The notes under the pieces are model-generated. The model ran no database searches. It saw nothing but the letters and a program-made list of their open reading frames with translations, and was not told where the DNA came from. Of a stretch of 64,000 nt of DNA, positions 25,458 to 34,145 are shown one piece after another. Every line of letters starts with the position of its first letter. Position 1 is the first letter of the stretch. Made by a program: the position numbers and the translations under genes. This stretch comes from Actinotalea endophytica (lineage in GTDB: Bacteria; Actinomycetota; Actinomycetes; Actinomycetales; Cellulomonadaceae), in NCBI RefSeq assembly GCF_025717005.1, contig NZ_JAOVZU010000002.1, positions 345,480-409,479 on the forward strand, in the 5' to 3' direction.

Positions 25458-26141
25458 ATGCCCGCGCGTGCCCGTCTGTTCGGACGAAGCACCGACTTCG
25501 ACACCCTGTGGGGTGTCTCCACCCAGCTGCCCGTCGCCACCATCAACGGTGCCGGCTGGGCCACCGCGGCTACCGACCGTGCGCAGCGACGTGTTCTCGT
25601 CGCCGCCGGTGAGGCGCTCGCGACCCTTCGCTCCCTCAAGGTCGCCGGCACGGCGCACCTGTGGACGCTGCCTGTCGAGCGCACCGCTCCGGAGCCCACG
25701 ATCATCGACACCGCCCTCGACATCCGCGTCGAGCTGGCCGGCGACCTGGTCCTGCACGTCATGCCGCACCGCGCCGGGGGCACCGCCGCGGTGTTCTTCG
25801 ACGCGACCCCCCAGCGCTGCTGGGTGATCGAGCTCGACGACCTCGCCGCGGCCGCGACGACCCTGCTCACGATGACCGCCGAGCGTGTCGGCAGCGCGGC
25901 CTGGGCCGCCGAGCACGGCGTGCCCGCCACGTCGGCCCGCCTGGTGCCGACCGCGGACGGCCAGTGGCGCCTCGGTCTGGCGACCGACGCCGGCTTCGTC
26001 ATGTCGGAGCCGAACGGGACCCTGGTCGACGAGGGCCGCCCCGTCGCGCTGACCAGCGCGTCGACTCCCTCGCAGGACGACCTGGCCCAGGTCGCGACGG
26101 ATCTCACCTGGGACGCTGCGTCCCTGCTCGTCGCGGCCTGA
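25458..26141 (+). CDS. Hypothetical protein, 227 residues
   Basis: I do not recognise a family. The protein looks soluble, with no signal or membrane segment, and about a third of it is predicted beta (for example IRVELAGDLVLHVM and CWVIELDDLAAA); the C-terminal third is helical. There are no obvious catalytic or metal motifs. The start ATG at 25458 is chosen because GGAGGG precedes it at ideal distance and the promoter lies downstream of an earlier in-frame ATG. It is divergent from the SOS-controlled HNH gene, and a strong bidirectional hairpin follows its stop. Codon use is like that of its neighbours. Confidence 0.75.
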   Translation: MPARARLFGRSTDFDTLWGVSTQLPVATINGAGWATAATDRAQRRVLVAAGEALATLRSLKVAGTAHLWTLPVERTAPEPTIIDTALDIRVELAGDLVLHVMPHRAGGTAAVFFDATPQRCWVIELDDLAAAATTLLTMTAERVGSAAWAAEHGVPATSARLVPTADGQWRLGLATDAGFVMSEPNGTLVDEGRPVALTSASTPSQDDLAQVATDLTWDAASLLVAA

Positions 26142-26182
26142 GGTCACCTCGGCCGGGGTTCGCCTCTCCTCGGCCAGAGGGC

Positions 26183-26220
26183 GTGCTGGTGCTCTGACCG
26201 ACGCGTCGGAGCACCAGCAC
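26183..26220. terminator. Bidirectional terminator hairpin
   Basis: GTGCTGGTGCTC pairs perfectly with GAGCACCAGCAC around a 14-base loop. It lies between two convergent genes; no U tract follows. Confidence 0.75.
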
Positions 26221-26254
26221 CTCTGCTCCGCCCAGACGGAGCCGGTGGCGTCGC

Positions 26255-27250
26255 TCACCGACTCCGCGGCGTAGCCGTGTCGTCTGCGACGGCACCGCGC
26301 AGCGCGTTGGCGCGGAGACGATCGGACAGGGCGAGGACCTCGTCGCGCAGGGCGTCCGGGGTGATCACGTCGAAGTCCCAGCCGAGCCCGGCCAGCATGC
26401 GGGCCATGCCGTCGAGGCGGTCGGCGCGCGTCTCGAGGAGCACGCCGTCCGCGTGCTCGCTGAGCCGCCCCGCGCTCGCCGGCAGTCGCTCGCCCGCATC
26501 TGCAAGGGTGGTCCGCAGCACGACGCAGACCTCGTGCGACCACCTGACCGCCGCGATGCCCGACACGACCTGCGTCCTGGCGTCGAAGTCGGCGGGCGCG
26601 ACGTAGGAGCCGTCGCCCTGCTCGACCGAGGCGATGCGGTCCAGGCGGAACGTCCGCACGCCGTCACGGCCGTGGTCGTGCCCGGTGACGTACCACCGGC
26701 CCGAGTGGAAGACCAGGCCGTAGACGTCGAGCGTGCGCTGCGACGTCCGCCCGTCCCAGGCGGTGTACGCGACCACGACGGTGTGCCCCTGCTGCGCGGC
26801 CGAGGCGAGTCCGAGCAGCGTGTCGGCGCCGGCGGGAGCGCTGGCGCGCACCGCGCTCGTGAACTGTGCGGTCGACAGCAGGCTGTCGAGTCGCCGGCCC
26901 AACGCTCGAGGCAGCACCCGCGACACCTTGGCCAGCGCGCTCGCCGTCGCCGCCGGGTCGGTGGTGGCGAGCCCCGCGCGCTCCGCGACCTTGAGGCCGA
27001 GGGCGACGGCGACGGCCTCGTCGTCGGTGAGCATCAGCGGGGGAAGCTTGTAGCCCGGTGCGAGCCGGTATCCGCCGTACCTGCCGCGCTGCGCCTGGAC
27101 GGGGATGCCGAGATCGGCGAGGTGCTCGGCATAGCGCCGGACCGTGCGCTCGTCGACCCCGAGACGAACGGCGAGCTCGCGGACAGTGTGCTGCCCGCCC
27201 GTCTGGAGCAGCTCCAGCATGGCCAGGACGCGAGCGGTCGGGCGAGTCAT
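26255..27250 (-). CDS. WYL-domain transcriptional regulator
   Basis: A 331-residue HTH-WYL regulator. The N-terminal winged helix reads RVLAMLELLQTGGQHTVRELAVRLGVDERTVRRYAEHLADLG with wing GRYGGYRLAPGYKLPPLMLT. The WYL domain (about 140-210) includes VVVAYTAWDGRTSQRTLDVYGLVFHSGRWYVTGHD, where the family's tryptophan-tyrosine region binds a ligand, and the C-terminal WCX domain follows. WYL regulators sense nucleotide-like or nucleic-acid ligands and act as repressors or activators. It is divergent from an alpha/beta hydrolase gene with a 90-base gap, so that gene is the likely target. Start ATG 27250 was chosen at the family-typical MTRPTARVL. Confidence 0.9.
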   Translation of the reverse strand: MTRPTARVLAMLELLQTGGQHTVRELAVRLGVDERTVRRYAEHLADLGIPVQAQRGRYGGYRLAPGYKLPPLMLTDDEAVAVALGLKVAERAGLATTDPAATASALAKVSRVLPRALGRRLDSLLSTAQFTSAVRASAPAGADTLLGLASAAQQGHTVVVAYTAWDGRTSQRTLDVYGLVFHSGRWYVTGHDHGRDGVRTFRLDRIASVEQGDGSYVAPADFDARTQVVSGIAAVRWSHEVCVVLRTTLADAGERLPASAGRLSEHADGVLLETRADRLDGMARMLAGLGWDFDVITPDALRDEVLALSDRLRANALRGAVADDTATPRSR

Positions 27251-27327
27251 GGCCCTCCTCGGCGCTGCTTGCGGAAGACCTCGAGACCGGTCGTGAATAC
27301 CGGGCGGAACCTGTCCACAATTCACTC

Positions 27328-27333
27328 TAGCGT
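27328..27333 (+). promoter_or_regulatory. Leaderless -10 box for hydrolase gene
   Basis: TAGCGT ends 7 bases before the ATG at 27341, with no Shine-Dalgarno between them. Confidence 0.45.
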
Positions 27334-27340
27334 CGTCGCC

Positions 27341-28081
27341 ATGAACACTGCTACCTACGTCCTCGTCCCCGGTTTCTGGCTCGGCGCCTGGGTCTGGCGC
27401 CCCGTCGCAGACATGCTGAGAGCGCGCGGCCACGTCGTGCACGCCGTCGACCTGTCCGGCATGGGCGAGCGCGCCCATCTCGCCTCGCCCGAGACCGACC
27501 TCACGACCCACGTCGACGACGTCGTGCACCTGCTCGAGCAGCAGGACCTGCACGACGTGGTGCTCGTCGGCCACAGCTACGGCGCCCTCGTGACCACCGG
27601 TGCAGCGGACCGCGTGCCCGGGCGCATCGCGAGACTGGTCTACATCGACTCGGGGCCCCTGCCGGACGGCATGGCACAGGCCGACTTCGAGGGACCCGAC
27701 GCGCGCGCGGCCAACGACGACCTCGTGATGACGCACGGCCAGGGCTGGCAGCTGCCGCCGCCGCCCTGGTCCGCCCTCGCCGCCGAGGTGTCCGAGGTCG
27801 ACGGCACCGCCGTCGCCGCACTCGTCGAAGGCTCGCGACCCCAGCCCTGGCGCACCGCCACCCAACCGGTCGCGCTCACCGGCGCCTGGGAGCGGCTGCC
27901 ACGCACGGGCGTGCTGTGCAGCTTCGGCCTCGAGCAGCTGCAGCAGATGGCACCGCACGCACCGGCGTTCACGCACCTGGTCGACGGCGACTGGACCTAC
28001 GTCGAGCTTCCGACCTGGCACTGGCCGATGGTGAGCAGACCGGCTCAGCTCGCCGAGGTGCTCGAGTCGGTCGGCCGGTAG
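27341..28081 (+). CDS. Alpha/beta hydrolase, salicylate esterase-like
   Basis: A 246-residue cytosolic alpha/beta hydrolase. The sequence YVLVPGFWLGAWVWRPVADMLRARGHVVHAVDLSGMGER is typical of the subfamily that includes plant methyl-salicylate and pheophorbide esterases and many bacterial esterases. The nucleophile Ser is in GHSYGA near residue 83; the acid and His lie in the C-terminal VDGDWTYVEL and LPTWHWPM region. The substrate is not known. It is divergent from the WYL regulator, which is a likely controller. TAGCGT sits 7 bases before the ATG, so the mRNA is probably leaderless. Confidence 0.85.
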   Translation: MNTATYVLVPGFWLGAWVWRPVADMLRARGHVVHAVDLSGMGERAHLASPETDLTTHVDDVVHLLEQQDLHDVVLVGHSYGALVTTGAADRVPGRIARLVYIDSGPLPDGMAQADFEGPDARAANDDLVMTHGQGWQLPPPPWSALAAEVSEVDGTAVAALVEGSRPQPWRTATQPVALTGAWERLPRTGVLCSFGLEQLQQMAPHAPAFTHLVDGDWTYVELPTWHWPMVSRPAQLAEVLESVGR

Positions 28082-28156
28082 GCGGGCGCCCTCACTCATC
28101 GCCCTGCCGCGACGGGTTCGTGCACGAGTGGACGGCCGAGCGCTGTGCCGGGCCTC

Positions 28157-28162
28157 TAGCCT
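28157..28162 (+). promoter_or_regulatory. Leaderless -10 box for methyltransferase gene
   Basis: TAGCCT ends 6 bases before the ATG at 28169 and no ribosome binding site is seen. Confidence 0.45.
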
Positions 28163-28168
28163 CGTCCC

Positions 28169-28987
28169 ATGAGCGAGGAGGCCGACGCCGTCCGCCGGCA
28201 CTACGAGACGGAGACCGACGAGGACACCCGGCTGCGCGGTGGTCTGGGTCGGATCGAGCTCTGGCGCGTCCAGGACATGGTGCGCCGGTATCTCGGTGCG
28301 GGGTCTCGGCGGGTGCTCGACGTGGGCGGCGCAAGCGGTGTGCACAGCGAGTGGTTGCTCGGCGACTCGCACACCGTGCACCTGGTGGACCTGGTCGAGC
28401 GGCACGTCGCCGCCGCTCGCGACCGGCTCGAGGGCGTGCCGGGGTTCTCCGCGAGCGTCGGCGACGCGCGTCAGCTGCCCGTGGCCGATGCGTCCCAGGA
28501 CGCCGTCCTGCTGCTCGGTCCGCTCTACCACGTGCAGGACCGCGAGGACCGGGTCGCCATCTGGCGCGAGGCGGCGCGCGTCCTGTCGCCCGGCGGCGTG
28601 GTCGTCGCGATGGCGATCTCCCGCTTCGCCTCGCTGTTCGACGGGCTCACCCACGGGTATCTCTTCGACCCCGAGTTCCGCGCCGTCGTCGACGCGGACC
28701 TGACCGACGGGCGCCACGAGAATGCGCACGGGCGTCCCGGATGGTTCACGACCGCCTACTTCCACCGCCCCGAGGAGCTGGCCGTCGAGGCCGCCGACGC
28801 CGGCCTCGACGTGCTCGAGACCCTCGGTGTCGAGGGCATCGCGGGCTGGATCGACCACCTGGCGCCCCGCCTCGACGACGCCGCCGACCGCGAGGTCGTC
28901 CTGGAAGCCGCCCGACGGGTGGAGGCCGAGCCGTCGTTGCTCGGGTTGAGCCCGCACCTCCTGTGCGTCGCGCGGCGACCGGACTGA
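28169..28987 (+). CDS. Class I SAM-dependent methyltransferase
   Basis: A 272-residue Rossmann-fold methyltransferase. Motif I is RRVLDVGGASGVHSEWL near residue 48, the acidic motif II residue lies in VHLVDLVERH, motif III is VGDARQLPVADASQDAVLLLGPLYHV, and motif IV ARVLSPGGVVV follows. The C-terminal part is helical and probably binds the substrate, which cannot be deduced. The gene is 87 bases downstream of the alpha/beta hydrolase but appears to have its own leaderless promoter. A hairpin separates it from the convergent SnoaL-like gene. Confidence 0.87.
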   Translation: MSEEADAVRRHYETETDEDTRLRGGLGRIELWRVQDMVRRYLGAGSRRVLDVGGASGVHSEWLLGDSHTVHLVDLVERHVAAARDRLEGVPGFSASVGDARQLPVADASQDAVLLLGPLYHVQDREDRVAIWREAARVLSPGGVVVAMAISRFASLFDGLTHGYLFDPEFRAVVDADLTDGRHENAHGRPGWFTTAYFHRPEELAVEAADAGLDVLETLGVEGIAGWIDHLAPRLDDAADREVVLEAARRVEAEPSLLGLSPHLLCVARRPD

Positions 28988-29013
28988 GCCGGTCGTCGCG
29001 GTCCGGGACCGGC
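28988..29013. terminator. Convergent hairpin after methyltransferase
   Basis: GCCGGTC pairs with GACCGGC across a 12-base loop, starting directly after the methyltransferase stop and facing the convergent SnoaL-like gene. Confidence 0.55.
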
Positions 29014-29039
29014 CTGCAGGTGGGCCGCTGCCGATGTCG

Positions 29040-29435
29040 CTACGCCACGCCGAGCTGCCGCATCAGGACGGGCATCTCGAAGTAGACGCGGGCTCGCTGG
29101 ATCCGGTCGTCCTCCAGGTCGTAGGACACGCAGATGGGCACCCGGATGTCCTTCCCGGTGGCGGGGATCCCGGCGAACTCGCCGATGTGCTTGCCGATGA
29201 CGTGGCCCTCCACCATCGCGTGCCCGTCGCCGATGATGGTGTTCTCCGTCGACGCGGTGGCGTCGAAGGCCACGTGGTAGAAGTAGTTGAGGAGGCCGAG
29301 AACGCCCTCGCGTGTCTTGGTCTCTTCCCCGGTGGGCATCATGGTGAAAACCACATCGTCGGCCATCATGCTGGCGTCGGAATGCTCCGAGTCCCAATAC
29401 TTCGTCATCACGTCGCGAGTGCTCTCGACCGACAT
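29040..29435 (-). CDS. SnoaL-like / NTF2-fold protein
   Basis: A 131-residue NTF2-fold protein of the SnoaL-like family: an N-terminal helix (STRDVMTKYWDSEHSDASMMADDVVF), strands around FTMMPTGEETKTREGVLGLLNYFYHVAFDAT, then HAMVEGHVIGKHIGEFAGIPATGKDIRVPICVSYDLEDDRI. Such cones hold cyclases, isomerases, or have binding roles only; function is unassigned. The start ATG 29435 gives the normal family length; the open frame continues further upstream as shadow. A 9-base inverted repeat lies about 35 bases upstream and may be regulatory. Confidence 0.8.
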   Translation of the reverse strand: MSVESTRDVMTKYWDSEHSDASMMADDVVFTMMPTGEETKTREGVLGLLNYFYHVAFDATASTENTIIGDGHAMVEGHVIGKHIGEFAGIPATGKDIRVPICVSYDLEDDRIQRARVYFEMPVLMRQLGVA

Positions 29436-29470
29436 TGTCGTCCCCAAGCTACGTTGCAGGTTCGGTGAGC

Positions 29471-29495
29471 CGACCAGCAACGATGATGCTGGTCG
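29471..29495. promoter_or_regulatory. Inverted repeat upstream of SnoaL-like gene
   Basis: CGACCAGCA pairs perfectly with TGCTGGTCG around a 7-base loop. It lies 36 bases upstream of the SnoaL-like start codon, so it could be an operator or a leader hairpin. Confidence 0.5.
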
Positions 29496-29704
29496 AGTGT
29501 CGGGGCGACGCCTCGCGGGCGTCACCCACATGGAACGGGGCACCGGGCCACCTCCGCGTGGCCGAACGTTCTGTTCCGAACGCCCCTCAACCCTGACGCT
29601 AGGACGGCCACGAACCTCGGCAAGGGACCTCCGGGCCACGTGACGCCACCGCTCCGCAGCCATGCGGGACGGCGTCGAAAGGCGTGCACGTCGGCGGTCG
29701 GCGT

Positions 29705-29710
29705 TACCGT
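29705..29710 (+). promoter_or_regulatory. Leaderless -10 box for GNAT gene
   Basis: TACCGT ends 5 bases before the ATG at 29716; no Shine-Dalgarno is present. Confidence 0.45.
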
Positions 29711-29715
29711 GCGGG

Positions 29716-30309
29716 ATGCCCGACTTCACCATCAAGGCGCTCACGCCGGCGACGTTCGACGACTTCGCGGCACTCGTCGAGCGGAACGGCGGGATGTTCG
29801 CCGGCTGCTGGTGCACGAAGTTCCATCCCGACTGCGCGGAGAAGGGCGTGACCGCAGCCGGGAACCGGGCGCTCAAGCGGCGACTGGTGGACGAGGGGAT
29901 CGCGCATGCGGCGCTGGTCTACGACGGTGACCGGGCGGTGGCCTGGGCGGAGTACGGGTCGCCCGACGAGCTGCCCAGCATCCACCACCGCAAGGAGTAC
30001 CTCGCGACCGCCGGGCGGCTGCCCGACTACCGGGTCACCTGCATCCTGGTCGAGCGCGGCCGGCGCGGTCAGGGTCTGGCGGCGGCCGCCCTGCGCGGAG
30101 CCCTCGAGCTGATCGCGCAGGCCGGCGGCGGTCTGGTCGAGGGCTATCCGCACGACACGGGCGGGGTTCGCAAGAAGAACTCCTCGTTCCTGTACAACGG
30201 CACCCGCACGATGTACGAGCGCGAGGGGTTCACCTACGACCGGCCCAAGGGCCAGGGCAACTGCGTGATGGTGCGCGAGGTCGCCCCGAGCGCGGGGGCT
30301 GCGCGTTGA
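29716..30309 (+). CDS. GNAT-family N-acetyltransferase
   Basis: A 197-residue acetyltransferase-fold protein. The acetyl-CoA-binding motif A is VTCILVERGRRGQGLAAAALRGALELIAQAGGGLVEGYP (about residues 110-148), with the characteristic R/Q-x-x-G-x-A loop. The N-terminal GGMFAGCWCTKFHPDCAEK segment, with three Cys residues, is a recognisable variant group. The acceptor is unknown. Its stop overlaps the TTG start of the downstream VOC gene by four bases (TTGA), so the two are coupled. Confidence 0.83.
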   Translation: MPDFTIKALTPATFDDFAALVERNGGMFAGCWCTKFHPDCAEKGVTAAGNRALKRRLVDEGIAHAALVYDGDRAVAWAEYGSPDELPSIHHRKEYLATAGRLPDYRVTCILVERGRRGQGLAAAALRGALELIAQAGGGLVEGYPHDTGGVRKKNSSFLYNGTRTMYEREGFTYDRPKGQGNCVMVREVAPSAGAAR

Positions 30310-30749
30310 GTGGCGCGCTGAGGCCCAACCGGTCGATCCCGCAGGCGACCGTCATCCCGGTGCTGAGCTACCCCCGCGTGCCCGACGCGGTGGCGTGGCT
30401 GGCGGCCGCGCTCGGGTTCGTCGAGCGGGTCCGGATCGGTGAGGGCCACCGCGCACAGCTGTCGGTGGGTGACGGAGCGGTGATCGTGACGGACACCGGC
30501 GGTAGCCGCAGGCAACCCGACGCGGAGAGAGTCACGCACACGGTGATGATCCGGGTGGCCGACGTCGTGGGGCTGTGCGCGCAGGCCCTGCGGGAGGGAG
30601 CGACCCTCGTCATGGTGCCGACGGAGTTCCCCTTCGGCGAGCGCCAGTGCACGGTCCAGGACCCCTGGGGGCACCGGTGGACCCTCTCGGAGACGATCGC
30701 CGACGTCGCCCCGGAGGACTGGGGCGGGCAGACGATCGCTCCGCGGTAG
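30306..30749 (+). CDS. VOC-family (PhnB/glyoxalase-like) protein
   Basis: A 147-residue glyoxalase-fold protein with VIPVLSYPRVPDAVAWLAAALGFVERVRIGEGHRAQLSVGDGAVIV and a C-terminal QCTVQDPWGHRWTLSET. It resembles the PhnB/bleomycin-resistance-type subgroup. The TTG at 30306 overlaps the preceding acetyltransferase stop (TTGA), implying translational coupling and a shared role; together they look like a small detoxification or modification pair, which is inference. Confidence 0.8.
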   Translation: MSGALRPNRSIPQATVIPVLSYPRVPDAVAWLAAALGFVERVRIGEGHRAQLSVGDGAVIVTDTGGSRRQPDAERVTHTVMIRVADVVGLCAQALREGATLVMVPTEFPFGERQCTVQDPWGHRWTLSETIADVAPEDWGGQTIAPR

Positions 30750-30754
30750 CGCCA

Positions 30755-30788
30755 GCGCCGCGACACGCAGGCCGCGGGCAAGCGGCGC
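30755..30788. terminator. Possible convergent hairpin
   Basis: GCGCCGC at 30755-30761 can pair with GCGGCGC at 30782-30788 across a 20-base loop, between the convergent VOC and NUDIX genes. The large loop makes it a weak candidate. Confidence 0.3.
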
Positions 30789-30791
30789 GGG

Positions 30792-31310
30792 TCACACGCC
30801 GTCGATCACCGCAGGAGCCACCTGACCTCCCGTTCGGAGCTGGATCAGCAGGGCCGGCCACCGCCGAGGCAGATCGCGGGGGCCGAAGAGGATCCCGCTG
30901 CGGGCCGCGTCGCTCATCGCGTCCGCGGACCACCAGCGCACCCCGCCGACACCTTCACCCGAGGGGTGCCCCGGCTCCTCCGGGTTGACCCCGGGGGACG
31001 GCTCGAAGCGCTCGACCCGAGCCGCGTAGACGTGGTTCACCACCGCGGACCAGCCGTCGACCGCGAACTCCGGCAGGTCGAGACGTTGGGTCCACACGAG
31101 GTGGAAGCCCGGGCCCTCACCGGTCAGCCCCACCTCCTCGAACAGCTCGCGGCGCACTGCCGCGACCGGGTCCTCGCCCGGTTCGATGCCGCCGCCCGGC
31201 GCGGTCCACACCGGCCCGGAGGCCGTCGCGTGCTCGACCAGCAGGACGTCGCCCGCGTCGTCGAAGAGGAGTGCGCGGGCGGAGTGGCGGACGGGCAGGT
31301 CGATCGTCAC
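30792..31310 (-). CDS. NUDIX hydrolase
   Basis: A 172-residue NUDIX hydrolase. The NUDIX box is complete: GGGIEPGEDPVAAVRRELFEEVGLTG, giving the metal-binding REXXEE core. A preceding LLFDDAGDVLLVEHATASGPVWTAPGG is typical. Enzymes of this family cleave nucleoside diphosphates linked to other groups (damaged NTPs, NDP-sugars, ADP-ribose); the substrate is undefined. I placed the start at GTG 31308-31310, where family-like sequence begins; a longer frame upstream is arginine-rich and unlikely to be coding. A HExxH lipoprotein gene precedes it on the same strand. Confidence 0.82.
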   Translation of the reverse strand: MTIDLPVRHSARALLFDDAGDVLLVEHATASGPVWTAPGGGIEPGEDPVAAVRRELFEEVGLTGEGPGFHLVWTQRLDLPEFAVDGWSAVVNHVYAARVERFEPSPGVNPEEPGHPSGEGVGGVRWWSADAMSDAARSGILFGPRDLPRRWPALLIQLRTGGQVAPAVIDGV

Positions 31311-31366
31311 CAGCGCGAGCCTAGGGGCGATTCGACGACGCCGACGTCGGGTCGCCACCGAGGCCG

Positions 31367-33085
31367 TCAACCGGTGCACGTCGTGAGCGGTTCGCTCCCG
31401 GTGAGCATTCGGAAACCCTCGGCGCGCAGCCCGCATCGGGGTTCGTCGCCGAGGAACAAGAGCTGGTCCCGCCGACCGCTGAGGCCCCAGGCGAGGAACT
31501 GGGCCGCCCACTCGATGCCACGTTCCGCCCAGGGGGCGTGGGAGTCGTTCCAGCTGTCGACACCGACGAGTGCCATGAACTCGGCCTCGGTCTCCGCGTC
31601 GGCATGCGCGGCCATCCAGGCGTGGGCGAGCTCGTGGAGCAGCAGCAGTCCGTGGTTCCGGGCGGCGGCAGTCTCGTCGACGTCGGTTGGGCCGTCCCGC
31701 TCGGGTGCCTCGGCCGCGGCCCGCGACGTGGACTCGGCCGATGTGGCGTCGCCTGCCGCGGCCAGGGACGAGGTGGCCTGCTGCAGGTCGATCCCGGCGG
31801 AGTCGTAGCAGATCAGGATCCTGGAGATGTCGCCGGCCCAGTCGGTGTACCCGGTCGCAGGCCCGCCACAGCGATCATCCAGGGGGTCGAAGGTGATCGA
31901 CGACACCGCGGGTGGGGTGAGGCCCGCCTGGGAGAAGCGGTCCAGCGCCCAGGTGATGAGCTGCTCGGCGGCCGGTGTGCCGTTGCGGAGCTCGATCGAC
32001 CCGCTGTCGGTGACCAGGTGCCCGGTGACCCGGTCGGCGAACGCCTCCGGCAGGGCTCGGGCGGTCCACCACCCGTCAGGCAACGTGGCGGGGTCGGCGC
32101 AGGCACGCACCGAGGCGATGTCGTAGAAGCGTTCCTCGGCCACGACACGATGCTCGGCGTCCAGGTCCAGGCCCACTGCCCACGACCCGGGGCACGGCGC
32201 CTCCGAGCGGAGCAGCAACCACACCTGATCTACCGGCCCGGCGGTGGACGTGTACGCCACCACAGGGGCGTCGGGACTCAGGTCGGGCTCTGCGGACAGG
32301 GCGGACGTCGGGAACGTCTCGGCCGCGGTCGCCACCGCCGGCATGGCGGACTGCTCGCAGGCCAGGTCGACGACGGCGTCCGCGCCGACCGCTCGAACAC
32401 CGCCGAGCGAACCGGTCACCGTGGCCGTGGTCGCGTAGAGCTCCCGGATCGCTTCGGGGTCACCAGTCCGCCACGCGGCGACGTAGTCGGCGGCGACCTG
32501 TTCCGCGACGGCCGGCTTCGGCGGGCGCCGCGGTGGCGTCCCGATGCTCGGGTCCGTCCAGGTCAGGCGCGGGTACACGAGGGCGTCGAACCCGTCGGCG
32601 CCGATCCGCGCCACCTGGAGCAGCCCGATCGTGTCGGCGTCGGTGCACAGCGGCGAGACGCAGACCAGGGTGAGCGGCATCACGGCCCCATCGGTGCTCA
32701 GGTACACCGAGCCGGGCACGTGCCCCAGCACGCCGTAGTGCTCGGCCGCGAGCGGCGCGAGCGCGGCGCGGTCGGGTGCCAGCGGGAACCCGAGCATCCG
32801 GACGTCGACGGTCGTGTCGGCGGCGTAGTACAGCAGGTCCTCGCCGGTACCCGCGTCCCAGGCCGAGAGCCATGCCTGCAGCCACGTCTCCGCGTCCGCA
32901 GCCCACGCACCGGACGTCGCGGACGTCGGTGGACCCACCGACGTCGAGGAGGTCCCTGGCGGGTCCGTACGACTACCGGCGGCCGGTGAGCATGCAAGAA
33001 GAGTCAGCACGGCGAGAGCCACCGTGCCGGCACCTGCCCATCGCGATGCGTGCACAGGACCGCTCCGACACTCGGACGACTTCAC
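31367..33085 (-). CDS. Lipoprotein with HExxH metalloprotease motif
   Basis: A 572-residue exported lipoprotein. The signal peptide ends in the lipobox LLAC with lipidated Cys32. Two regions (about 60-170 and 190-250) look SnoaL/NTF2-like, the second being EQVAADYVAAWRTGDPEAIRELY. The C-terminal part has HELAHAW near residue 492, a zinc-protease-type motif, followed by DAETEAEFMALVG and a GIEWAAQFLAWGL helix that could give the third ligand. This combination is unusual and I can name no family. The catalytic potential is inferred from HExxH alone. It is divergent from nothing; the ADH operon ends 56 bases upstream on the same strand. Confidence 0.75.
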   Translation of the reverse strand: MKSSECRSGPVHASRWAGAGTVALAVLTLLACSPAAGSRTDPPGTSSTSVGPPTSATSGAWAADAETWLQAWLSAWDAGTGEDLLYYAADTTVDVRMLGFPLAPDRAALAPLAAEHYGVLGHVPGSVYLSTDGAVMPLTLVCVSPLCTDADTIGLLQVARIGADGFDALVYPRLTWTDPSIGTPPRRPPKPAVAEQVAADYVAAWRTGDPEAIRELYATTATVTGSLGGVRAVGADAVVDLACEQSAMPAVATAAETFPTSALSAEPDLSPDAPVVAYTSTAGPVDQVWLLLRSEAPCPGSWAVGLDLDAEHRVVAEERFYDIASVRACADPATLPDGWWTARALPEAFADRVTGHLVTDSGSIELRNGTPAAEQLITWALDRFSQAGLTPPAVSSITFDPLDDRCGGPATGYTDWAGDISRILICYDSAGIDLQQATSSLAAAGDATSAESTSRAAAEAPERDGPTDVDETAAARNHGLLLLHELAHAWMAAHADAETEAEFMALVGVDSWNDSHAPWAERGIEWAAQFLAWGLSGRRDQLLFLGDEPRCGLRAEGFRMLTGSEPLTTCTG

Positions 33086-33141
33086 TCTCGTCCGCTGATC
33101 GGATCAGCGCGCGGGGCGAACGGCCCACCGCCCGTCGAGAG

Positions 33142-34122
33142 TCAGAGCACCAGCACCTCCGCCCCGGTCACCAGGTCGGCGCGCAGGTCGTCCAGTGCTC
33201 GGTCTGCCTCGTCGAACGGCACCCGGGCGACCGTCGCACGGAGCCCGATCCGGCCGGCGAGCTCGAGCAGCTCGCGCCCGTCGTCGCGCGTGTTCGCCTC
33301 GACCGAGCGCAGCTGCTTCTCGTGGAAGACGTGCCGCTGGTAGTCCAGCGGCGGGATCTCGGACAGGTGGATCCCGGCGACGGCGAGCGTCCCACCGGGT
33401 GCGAGCGCTTCGAGCGCGACCGGCACCAGCTCACCGGCCGGCGCGAACAGGATCGCGGCGTCGAGCGGTTCCGGCGGGGGATCGGCCGCGCCCTGCGCCG
33501 AGGCGCAGCCCAGCTCGAGCGCGAGGCGCTGCGAGTCGACCGCCCGGGTCATCGCGTGCACGCGGATCCCCCGGGCCAGTGCCACCTGGGCGGTCAGGTG
33601 CGCCGACCCGCCGAACCCGTAGATGCCGAGCGTCCCGCCGTCGGGCACCTCGGCGCGCCGCAACGCGCGGTAGCCGATGATCCCCGCGCACAGCAGCGGT
33701 GCGGACTCGACGGGGTCCAGCCCGGCGGGCCACGGGTACGCGTAGTCGGCGGGCACGGTGAGCAGCTCGGCGTAGCCGCCGTCGGCGTCCCAGCCGGTGT
33801 ACCTCGAGCGGCGGCACAGGTTCTCCCGGCCCGCGCGGCAGTCGCGGCACACGCCGCACGTGTGCCGCAGCCACGGCACCCCGACGACGTCGCCCTCGGC
33901 GTGAATGCTGCTCGGGGGAGCGGCCTCCACGACGCCGACCGCCTCGTGGCCTGGCACCACGTGCGAACGGTGCACCGGCAGGTCGTGGTCCAGCACGTGC
34001 AGGTCGGTGCGGCACACGCCGCATGCCTGCACCCGGACCAGCAGCTCGCCCTCGCCGGGCACCGGGTCCGGGACCTCGGCGAGCTCGAGCCTTTGCTTGT
34101 CGATGACCTGCCAAGCCCGCAT
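33142..34122 (-). CDS. Zinc-dependent alcohol dehydrogenase
   Basis: A 326-residue medium-chain dehydrogenase, close to AdhA-type alcohol dehydrogenases. Catalytic zinc ligands lie in [15 protein letters not shown] and GHEAVGVV; the four structural-zinc cysteines are in [15 protein letters not shown]. The NAD(P) Rossmann loop is [16 protein letters not shown] near residue 168. It oxidises or reduces an alcohol/aldehyde pair in the cytosol. The ATG follows AAGGAGG, and the gene starts 23 bases after the hydrolase gene upstream, so it is the last gene of a four-gene operon (37074 to 33142). Confidence 0.9.
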   Translation of the reverse strand: MRAWQVIDKQRLELAEVPDPVPGEGELLVRVQACGVCRTDLHVLDHDLPVHRSHVVPGHEAVGVVEAAPPSSIHAEGDVVGVPWLRHTCGVCRDCRAGRENLCRRSRYTGWDADGGYAELLTVPADYAYPWPAGLDPVESAPLLCAGIIGYRALRRAEVPDGGTLGIYGFGGSAHLTAQVALARGIRVHAMTRAVDSQRLALELGCASAQGAADPPPEPLDAAILFAPAGELVPVALEALAPGGTLAVAGIHLSEIPPLDYQRHVFHEKQLRSVEANTRDDGRELLELAGRIGLRATVARVPFDEADRALDDLRADLVTGAEVLVL

Positions 34123-34145
34123 CGTCGGCCTCCTTCGCGCTCCGC

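Noticed and set aside
27251-28957. Extended N-terminus for the WYL regulator
   Set aside because: The open frame runs on for hundreds of codons opposite the hydrolase and methyltransferase genes; the family start and a divergent promoter support 27250.
29563-29582. GAACGTTC and nearby GAACG words upstream of the GNAT gene
   Set aside because: They look like an SOS-type or other operator, but the spacing does not fit TCGAAC-N4-GTTCGA and no regulator can be linked to them.
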